From DATKMG01 sp035541995 (lineage in GTDB: Bacteria; Acidobacteriota; Terriglobia; Versatilivoradales; Versatilivoraceae): 5,152 nucleotides of DNA. Both the position numbers and the translations under genes were made by a program. This document shows positions 1 to 5,152 of the stretch, piece by piece (the stretch's first letter is position 1; each line of letters begins with the position of its first letter). Location of the stretch: contig DATKMG010000744.1 of NCBI GenBank assembly GCA_035541995.1, positions 1 to 5,152 on the forward strand, in the 5' to 3' direction. The notes beneath the pieces were generated by a model, which was given only the letters and a program-made list of their open reading frames with translations, was not told the origin of the DNA and ran no database searches.

Positions 1-2294
1 CCGTGTGTACTCACTTTCTCAGCCTTGAGTGTGACCTCGTTGACCTCGATGCCTACTCGATCCAAGGATAACATCTCTACTAACAGATGGCGCGCAGGAG
101 TCAGAGAATTAATCTCGTATGTCACGGGAAGCGTAATCGGCCCACCCTTCTGGTTCGTAGAGAAAAGTACGACCTCACTGTCTTCTGAACCCTTAAAATG
201 TGCCCCTATCACCTTCTGTTGCATGTCTCGGACTAGTGCAACCTCCCTTGGCCGGTCATTGGCAGTAGTATGGATCTGAAAAGCGTGAAGAAACTGGTCC
301 TCACTTGACTGGCGTTGGGGAACAACCTCAATCCTCCAGTTCCCTACCTCTCGCGGCGCTGCACTGTTGTTCGGCATCTTTATTCGATAATTCAAGTTCT
401 CAAAGCTGTTGAAGAATTCGTATCCCTCACCCCCCACGGTCGCGACAGTGCGCAACTCCGGCAATAGGCTGTCTACAGTCAGCACCCCATCGTAGGGGAA
501 TATCTTGTTCTCCAGTTTGAGCTGTCCGGTCCTTCGAACCTGGACCCGCTGGGCATTCACAAAGGACTGGACACCCGTGTGAGCTTGAGCCCCATCCACA
601 GTCGGAGGGTCTTGAAAATGCAGCAACCAGCGCTTTTCAAATTGGGGTTGAGCGGCTTTCACCCGGTCAAACACCACCAAAAGATCAGGCTGAGGGAGAT
701 AGAGAAATTGGCGATCGCAAGCCGTTACTTTGGGTCCGTATGCGACACCCAGATCACATCGCACATAGGCATATCCAGACTGCTCGTCCGCGTCGTACGC
801 CAGGACCTTTGCAGCATCCAGACTCTCCTTTTTGTAATGCGCCAGATAGGTCAACCAATCCGCGTGATGCTGCAAACCGCGCAACACCATTTGACCCCCA
901 TCATTGCTGTACCCGACCGGTTCTATTTGTTGAGGGTTGTAAATCAGGAGACAGTTGTGTGCCAACGTCCGGCAAGCGTACCCATCCCAGTGTCCATTTG
1001 GTTCGTTCAGGCTGTCATAGGCTCCGCTGTCAACCACCAATCCACCTCTATGGTAAATCAGAAACTGGCCTTTGTCGAAGTGCTGGTGGTCGGTGTAGTG
1101 GTTGCCTGCCACAATCGTAATCATGGTGCTGTCAACCCCCCAACCATTGCGAAAGACTATGCGCTCATCGGTGCCGGGCCCGATGCGAAGGAAGTGAGGA
1201 TAGTCTTGATATGAAGATTTCCGGGCTGGGGGAGGCTCTAAAAAGATGCGCATCCCCCAGTCAAAGGCGGGATTCAAGGCTTTACTTCCATAGGCATCGC
1301 AGATCTCGCTTGAAAATGACCTGAGCCGGGCCGCTTCCCTGCTTGTACCAAGTCCGACAGCTAGAGCCTCGAGTGTTAAAGGAACTGTAATGGTCGGCAT
1401 AACCCTGCTTGGAGAACAATCCCCAATTCGCTCCAGGGTCAAATCGGGTCGAGTCGATGCCACCAAAAACATTCCGGCCTTTGCCAGAAACCCATCATAA
1501 TGTTTTTCAACTTGGATGAAGTAATCCATGTCTGTCGCTGAACGGTAGGCCTGAAACAACATCACCAAATTGCGCAATGTTTCGTGAAAAGTGTAATGAC
1601 TCCCTTCCCCCCAGGCCCCCTCGCGGGCTTTCCAGGAATCCAGGATTTTGCCCTGTCCTTCAATCCATTCTTTCGTGAGCGCCAGATATTCAGTGGCCTT
1701 TTGATTATAGGGCTCAGGCTCTCCCTTCAAGACCAGGCCGCAAACACCGAGAGTCCTTAAAGCCATATAGGTGTAGTTGTGATTAATGTCCGGCTCTCCC
1801 TGGAGCATGAATTCCCGGGAGGAGTCGGCCGTCTTGACAATGTTGGCCATAATGGATCGGCGGTCAACATCCGAGAGGAAGCTATAGAGCCAATCGAAGG
1901 CCGTTGCCATTTCAGCGCCTGCCAAAAAGCCCTCGACGTCATGAACTGCATAAGAATAGGTGTGGGTTAAAAGGAATCTCCTTACGGCCTCAAGCTCGGC
2001 AGTCTGGCCACTCTCCAAATAGACAGCTGCCCTCTCTACCATGGCGGATGGACCCTCGTTGCTAATCCCCCTTCTCCAACCAGAGTATCGCGGATCCTCG
2101 ACCCGCAGTCGCAATTGCTCAACAGTCAAGCCCTTTCCAATTCGCGCTTTGTCGTTCCGCAAGAATATCCTTGGGTGAAGAGGGGAAACGCTGGGCAGGC
2201 TTTGACTGGCCGCTGCGGAAGGCCCCGGAGCACAAACCGCATTACCAATAGTACAAGCCATGTAAACCAAGAGAACGGTTAAAGTTCGATACAT
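1..2294 (-). CDS. Secreted heparinase II/III-family polysaccharide lyase (partial, C-terminus beyond left edge)
   Basis: My translation of the minus strand from the ATG at 2294 stays open for 764 codons to the window edge. Residues 1-19 form a Sec-type signal (basic start, then LTVLLVYMA, likely cut after IGNA). An alpha-helical toroid region follows, about residues 40-360, and a beta-rich region carrying the family signature HYTDHQHFDKGQF at 399-411, followed by GGLVVDSGAYD. Candidate catalytic residues are N171-H172, Y234 in EGSHY, and H399/H403/H405. A strand ending VVFDRV (D543) fits the C-terminal beta-sandwich. Family members cleave uronic-acid linkages in polysaccharides by beta-elimination; the substrate cannot be read from the sequence. 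Residues from about 685 look like the short beta-rich tail of environmental homologues, so little is probably missing. The start is fixed by a TAG two codons upstream; no good Shine-Dalgarno precedes it. It lies 7 bases after the DUF362 gene. An alginate-lyase-like (PL15/PL17) or unclassified member is equally possible. Confidence 0.88.
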   Translation of the reverse strand, partial: MYRTLTVLLVYMACTIGNAVCAPGPSAAASQSLPSVSPLHPRIFLRNDKARIGKGLTVEQLRLRVEDPRYSGWRRGISNEGPSAMVERAAVYLESGQTAELEAVRRFLLTHTYSYAVHDVEGFLAGAEMATAFDWLYSFLSDVDRRSIMANIVKTADSSREFMLQGEPDINHNYTYMALRTLGVCGLVLKGEPEPYNQKATEYLALTKEWIEGQGKILDSWKAREGAWGEGSHYTFHETLRNLVMLFQAYRSATDMDYFIQVEKHYDGFLAKAGMFLVASTRPDLTLERIGDCSPSRVMPTITVPLTLEALAVGLGTSREAARLRSFSSEICDAYGSKALNPAFDWGMRIFLEPPPARKSSYQDYPHFLRIGPGTDERIVFRNGWGVDSTMITIVAGNHYTDHQHFDKGQFLIYHRGGLVVDSGAYDSLNEPNGHWDGYACRTLAHNCLLIYNPQQIEPVGYSNDGGQMVLRGLQHHADWLTYLAHYKKESLDAAKVLAYDADEQSGYAYVRCDLGVAYGPKVTACDRQFLYLPQPDLLVVFDRVKAAQPQFEKRWLLHFQDPPTVDGAQAHTGVQSFVNAQRVQVRRTGQLKLENKIFPYDGVLTVDSLLPELRTVATVGGEGYEFFNSFENLNYRIKMPNNSAAPREVGNWRIEVVPQRQSSEDQFLHAFQIHTTANDRPREVALVRDMQQKVIGAHFKGSEDSEVVLFSTNQKGGPITLPVTYEINSLTPARHLLVEMLSLDRVGIEVNEVTLKAEKVSTH

Positions 2295-2301
2295 GGTCTA
2301 A

Positions 2302-3210
2302 TTATGAGTGGAAGGAGTACTGTAGCGGTAGACCCTGTGGATAAGTGGTCGTTCCCAATCCGGCCTTTTCGGCCAAGCTCAGATAGGGGAGACTCTTGAC
2401 AGATGCACCCAGGAGTTTTGCCCCTGCCACATCGACCATAACCGGGTCGGTGCCGGCCACCACGGTCTTCATCTTGTACACCCCGGCCATGCTGCCGCCC
2501 CCGGGGCCATTTTGCAGTAGGGCACAATACGCATCCAATATCGTGAGCTTGGGACGCAGCACCCTGTGGATATCCACGATCATTTGATCAAACGACCCAT
2601 GAAAACGGCTGCGCGCGCCTCCCACTAGCCCCATCATATTTTTGAAGCCCATTGTTACCGACGTGATGACGTGCCGTTTCAGAATAGGAACATTGATGAG
2701 AACATCGGCCTCCAAGGCTTCACGGTAAAAGGCCCATTCCTTCAAGGTATACCCATTTTCTATTTTCACCGGAACAAACTGCCGGTCGTCAACAAAATGG
2801 ACATCTGCTCCTGCGGCGGAAGCGGCCTTGGCAATTCCACTTCTTAAATAGCAGTTGTTGGGGTTTTCGATGGTTCGGTCAAAGACCTTCACGCGCGATG
2901 CACCAGCTTCCCCGCACATTTTCACAATTTCTGCTACCAATTCGGGGTTCGTGTTAACCGCCATTTCAGGAGGTCGATCCCAGCTCATGTTTGGCTTGAT
3001 GACGACTGTCTGGCCGTTCTTGACAAATCTGGTCATACCGCCAAGCAGCTCCACAGACTTTCTCGCCATCTGGGCGGGCGAGCCGTTCTTGACTAAAGCA
3101 AGGCTAGCCGCCTCTTGGGCAGAAGTCGTGCCTTCTGCCCATCGTGCCAGATAAAGCCCCACGGCGGATAATGATGTGGTCTTGATAAAGTCTCTTCTTT
3201 CGAAGCTCAT
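2302..3210 (-). CDS. Tat-exported DUF362 domain protein
   Basis: This complete 302-residue protein has a twin-arginine signal at its N-terminus (ERRDFIK at 4-10, then a weakly hydrophobic TTSLSAVGLYLA segment, possible cut near TSA at 31). That predicts export in folded form, often a sign of a bound cofactor. The body matches the DUF362 family: VVIKPNMSW (69-77), an Asp in VKVFDRT (111), INVPILKRHVITSVTMGFKNMMG (172-194), LTILDAY (222-228), and the closing GTDPVMVDVAGAKLLG (253-268). Function is unknown; some family members carry a ferredoxin-like tail, but this one has no CxxCxxC motif and only three cysteines (99, 120, 229). The ATG at 3210 was chosen because GGAGG lies 5 bases upstream and the Tat motif then starts at residue 4. 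The frame is open 30 codons further upstream, but that extension would bury the Tat motif. It is the first gene of a likely two-gene unit with the lyase. The family call is firm, the role is not. Confidence 0.9.
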   Translation of the reverse strand: MSFERRDFIKTTSLSAVGLYLARWAEGTTSAQEAASLALVKNGSPAQMARKSVELLGGMTRFVKNGQTVVIKPNMSWDRPPEMAVNTNPELVAEIVKMCGEAGASRVKVFDRTIENPNNCYLRSGIAKAASAAGADVHFVDDRQFVPVKIENGYTLKEWAFYREALEADVLINVPILKRHVITSVTMGFKNMMGLVGGARSRFHGSFDQMIVDIHRVLRPKLTILDAYCALLQNGPGGGSMAGVYKMKTVVAGTDPVMVDVAGAKLLGASVKSLPYLSLAEKAGLGTTTYPQGLPLQYSFHS

Positions 3211-3215
3211 GATAG

Positions 3216-3220
3216 CCTCC
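3216..3220 (-). promoter_or_regulatory. Ribosome binding site of the DUF362 gene
   Basis: GGAGG on the minus strand stands 5 bases before the ATG at 3210. It decides the start in favour of 3210 over the upstream ATG at 3300, and it partly overlaps the 3' arm of the inverted repeat. Confidence 0.75.
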
Positions 3221-3239
3221 AATTCAATAAGGGAATTGG
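3219..3239 (-). promoter_or_regulatory. Inverted repeat CCAATTC-N7-GAATTGG overlapping the DUF362 ribosome binding site
   Basis: The 7-base arms (3219-3225 and 3233-3239) are perfect inverted repeats with a 7-base loop. In the minus-strand transcript they can form a hairpin whose 3' arm ends in GG, the first two bases of the GGAGG ribosome binding site. It could tune translation of the DUF362 gene, or be a protein-binding site in DNA. Pairing strength would be modest, with four of seven pairs A-T. Confidence 0.4.
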
Positions 3240-3288
3240 CAAACTCCAGGTTATGATGAATCGGCTTGCAGGTCCATTGCCCGGTTTC

Positions 3289-3317
3289 ACAATATTCCAA
3301 AGGAATTTCTGTTACAA
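3289..3317 (-). promoter_or_regulatory. Candidate sigma70-type promoter for the DUF362-lyase unit
   Basis: Read on the minus strand, TTGTAA (3317-3312) and TATTGT (3294-3289) are separated by exactly 17 bases, each matching 4 of 6 consensus positions. Transcription would start near 3282, leaving a leader of about 70 bases before the DUF362 ATG. The spacing and position are good, but the hexamers are imperfect and the sigma factor preferences of the host are unknown. Confidence 0.35.
3294..3306. promoter_or_regulatory. 13-base palindrome ATTCC-AAA-GGAAT, possible operator
   Basis: Perfect 5-base arms flank a 3-base centre. The element sits within the 17-base spacer of the candidate minus-strand promoter and touches its -10 hexamer, which is where a repressor would block transcription. 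A symmetry this short can arise by chance, so the operator reading is inference. Confidence 0.3.
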
Positions 3318-3519
3318 GGACTAATAAGCTCTCTATTAATGGAACTAACTGAGTGTACCGGGAACAAACAGCTTGACGCCAGGGAAATGAGAAAGCAAAC
3401 TCGAACCCGGCATCAGAGATAACGCTAATACCAAGTTGCTTTCAGAGTACCATGAATAAGATTGGAAGTCAGGACCTGCCCCATAGAATGTCCTTTTATC
3501 TGCAACGTCATACATGGAC

Positions 3520-3523
3520 GAGG
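3520..3523 (+). promoter_or_regulatory. Ribosome binding site of the glycoside hydrolase gene
   Basis: GAGG lies 5 bases before the ATG at 3529 and supports this start over the in-frame ATG at 3514, which has no purine-rich site in front of it. The start at 3529 also puts the hydrophobic signal segment directly at the N-terminus. Confidence 0.6.
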
Positions 3524-3528
3524 TAATT

Positions 3529-5152
3529 ATGCACTTGAGAATTTCGATCCTGTTGATCTTTGCCCTGCGAATGTCACTAGAAGCGGGCCCACCTCCGATC
3601 AAACTCTGGGTTGTAGGAGATGGAGAACGAGTCAATCCCGTCACGGGCAAATTGTTTATTCAGGGCAGAACGGATATCCACAAAGACTACCCTAGCCGTG
3701 ACCCTCGTCAAGGCAATTTAAATTGGGATGCCGCCACGAGGAGAGTCTCATTGAAAGGCGCCCGGAACGAATTTGTCGCCTTTCAGTTGGTCATTGAGGC
3801 CTCAGAACCCGTCTCGGATGTCGATATGAACTTTCCGAGTTTGAGACATGCCAGTGGAGCAAAGATCGAGGGAAAGTATATCCAACTATTCAAAGAATGG
3901 TACGTCCAGGTGCGACGGCCATCGACAGGTTATGAAGCCTCCTCCTTGGGGCCGGGTTGGTATGCCGATGCGTTACTGCCCAAGCGCAAAGCCAACCTTG
4001 CCACGGGCTTCCCTTTTTCTATCCCTGATCTTTATAACAATGTCCGTGATCAGCGAAACCAGGCAATATGGGTAGATATTTTCGTTCCCTTAGAAAGAGA
4101 GAATGCCCCTCCAGGTCACTATAGCGGCACGGTGGAAGTTACCTGGAAGGGAGGGAAAGACGAAATTCAGGTCGACATGGAAGTCTGGGATTTTGCCCTT
4201 CCCCAGGAGAACCATTTGCCGGGGGATATTTGGAATGAGTCGATGAGGACTATGCCACCGGAAGAGGAACTGCGCTATTACCAGCTGGCCCAGCAGCATC
4301 GTTTCCTGCCCCTGGTCTATGCCTATCGCCCAAAACTCATGATCAAAGGTGAAGCGGTGGACCTCGATTGGAAGGAATTTGACCAGAGGCTTTCTCGTTA
4401 CTTGGATGGGTCTGCATTCACTGAGAAGTTCGGTTACTGGGGGCCTGGCTATGGCGTTCCTTTACATCACCTCATGCTTCCCTTTGATATCGAAAAGGGC
4501 ACCAATCGGGATCGAGCGTGGCCTATGGCCCTTCCGCCAGAAGGTCGAACGGCCCGCTACGAGGCCGTCTGGAAGGAAGTGGGACGGCAAGTACGGAATC
4601 ACTTGGAATCAAGACCCGAGTGGCGGCAGGTTCAGAAAATTGCATTTCTGGATGGGCTCGACGAGTCCTATTACGAGGCGGCTTATGAGAAGATGATTTA
4701 CTACGGGAAATTGCTTCACGAAGCAATGGGCCGGGGATGGTTCAAATATCGAATCGATGGTGGCTATTCCCGGGAGGCCATGGAGAAGATGTGCCACGAG
4801 ATTGACCTGTGGGTCTGCCACACCGCTGACTTTGATGCCCCAACCACGGCCTTCTTTCGAGGCAAGGGGGTCGATGCGTGGTTCTATGGCCCCATGATTT
4901 ATGAACAAGAGCGCAACTCGGGTTGCGGATCCAACACTTTCCTTGACCTGGATTTGAATATCAGTCGGGCCATCGGTTGGATGGGTTGGAAGTACCAGAC
5001 TGGCTGGGTGGAGTGGGAATTTGACTGGAATGCCTATGCGGCATGGTATGAGGCTGAAAACTATAAGGAACCTGATCGGATTTACAACGGTTCCGGGCAA
5101 CTCATCTATCGTGGCGTGGTGATGGGGTACAACGAACCGATTCCCAGTATTC
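3529..5152 (+). CDS. Secreted DUF4091/GH123-like glycoside hydrolase (partial, C-terminus beyond right edge)
   Basis: The plus-strand frame from ATG 3529 is open to the right edge, giving 541 residues. Residues 1-19 look like a Sec signal (MHLRISILLIFALRMSLEA), slightly atypical because of Arg14. Residues 60-225 form a beta-sandwich typical of the N-terminal part of these proteins (VSLKGARNEFVAFQLVIEA; later PPGHYSGTVEV and VEVWDFALP). A TIM-barrel-type catalytic region follows, with IAFLDGLDESYYEAAYEKM holding adjacent D378-E379, the pair used by GH123 enzymes for substrate-assisted hydrolysis. The aromatic stretch from G483 to W500 and the NGSGQLIYRG segment from N520, leading to EPIPSI, are typical of the DUF4091 end, so perhaps 50-100 residues are missing. 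Characterised GH123 enzymes remove beta-linked N-acetylgalactosamine, but DUF4091 is broad and the substrate here is unproven. The start has GAGG 5 bases upstream. An in-frame ATG at 3514 lacks such a site. The gene diverges from the DUF362-lyase unit. Confidence 0.82.
   Translation, partial: MHLRISILLIFALRMSLEAGPPPIKLWVVGDGERVNPVTGKLFIQGRTDIHKDYPSRDPRQGNLNWDAATRRVSLKGARNEFVAFQLVIEASEPVSDVDMNFPSLRHASGAKIEGKYIQLFKEWYVQVRRPSTGYEASSLGPGWYADALLPKRKANLATGFPFSIPDLYNNVRDQRNQAIWVDIFVPLERENAPPGHYSGTVEVTWKGGKDEIQVDMEVWDFALPQENHLPGDIWNESMRTMPPEEELRYYQLAQQHRFLPLVYAYRPKLMIKGEAVDLDWKEFDQRLSRYLDGSAFTEKFGYWGPGYGVPLHHLMLPFDIEKGTNRDRAWPMALPPEGRTARYEAVWKEVGRQVRNHLESRPEWRQVQKIAFLDGLDESYYEAAYEKMIYYGKLLHEAMGRGWFKYRIDGGYSREAMEKMCHEIDLWVCHTADFDAPTTAFFRGKGVDAWFYGPMIYEQERNSGCGSNTFLDLDLNISRAIGWMGWKYQTGWVEWEFDWNAYAAWYEAENYKEPDRIYNGSGQLIYRGVVMGYNEPIPSI

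Larger units (their letters stand above)
3211..3528. other. Divergent intergenic control region
   Basis: These 318 bases separate the start codons of the DUF362 gene (minus) and the glycoside hydrolase (plus), so promoters for both must lie here or in the flanking coding ends. I see no gene in it: the minus-strand reading frames crossing it lack ribosome binding sites and recognisable protein character. It holds a candidate minus-strand promoter with a nested palindrome, and an inverted repeat near the DUF362 start; these are listed separately. For the plus strand only weak candidates are visible: TTGACG at 3373-3378, 17 bases before CAAACT at 3396-3401, and TAAGAT at 3457-3462 without a good -35 element. 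A short AT-rich symmetry (TAATA/TATTA, 3322-3338) is also present but could easily be chance. Confidence 0.75.

Noticed and set aside
579..1214. Plus-strand open frame of 211 codons, with another of 126 codons overlapping it at 740-1120
   Set aside because: Both lie fully antisense to the lyase, whose frame carries a signal peptide and family motifs; their translations show no domain character.
2228..2255. Possible lipoprotein signal at Cys14 or Cys21 of the lyase
   Set aside because: The residues before each cysteine (YMA and NAV) do not fit a lipobox; a Sec signal cut after IGNA fits better.
3211..3300. Thirty-residue N-terminal extension of the DUF362 protein from ATG 3300
   Set aside because: It would place the twin-arginine motif about 34 residues inside the protein and ignore the strong GGAGG before 3210.
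3345..3650. Minus-strand frame of 101 codons across the divergent region
   Set aside because: It overlaps the signal peptide and first 40 or so codons of the glycoside hydrolase on the opposite strand, has no clear ribosome binding site and no family resemblance.
4609..5100. Minus-strand open frame of 163 codons
   Set aside because: It is antisense to the conserved catalytic part of the glycoside hydrolase and its translation has no recognisable features.
1..5152. Defence system, CRISPR array, mobile element or RNA gene
   Set aside because: No spaced direct repeats, transposase or integrase motifs, terminal inverted repeats, or tRNA/rRNA-like sequence were seen; all coding space is explained by three metabolic or unknown-function genes.

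Overview
The window holds three protein genes around one divergent intergenic region. Two genes lie on the minus strand and one on the plus strand, and the outer two are cut by the window edges. All three products carry export signals. The two that can be assigned an enzyme class look like carbohydrate-active enzymes. GC content is moderate and codon use looks even across the genes. Tat-exported DUF362 proteins, heparinase II/III-fold lyases and DUF4091/GH123-type hydrolases together are typical of polysaccharide-degrading Planctomycetota, Verrucomicrobiota, Lentisphaerota, Hydrogenedentota and similar environmental phyla. The sequence alone does not fix the phylum.

Layout: positions 2294 to 1 (minus) encode at least 764 residues of a secreted heparinase II/III-family polysaccharide lyase, open at the left edge. 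Positions 3210 to 2302 (minus) encode a complete 302-residue DUF362 protein with a twin-arginine signal. Only 7 bases separate its stop from the lyase start, so the two very likely form one transcription unit. Positions 3211 to 3528 are a 318-base divergent control region. It holds a plausible minus-strand promoter (TTGTAA-17-TATTGT) with a 13-base palindrome in its spacer, and a 7-bp inverted repeat that overlaps the DUF362 ribosome binding site. From 3529 to the right edge (plus) is a secreted DUF4091/GH123-like glycoside hydrolase, 541 residues visible, with the paired Asp-Glu expected for the catalytic site.

Working model (inference): a small gene cluster for breaking down a uronic-acid-containing glycan, possibly a GalNAc-containing glycosaminoglycan-like polymer. 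The lyase would cut uronic-acid linkages and the GH123-like enzyme would remove amino sugars. The DUF362 protein is exported folded and has no assigned function. I see no RNA genes, CRISPR arrays, insertion sequences, integration sites or terminators. The least explained parts are the DUF362 partner and the nested symmetric elements in the divergent region.
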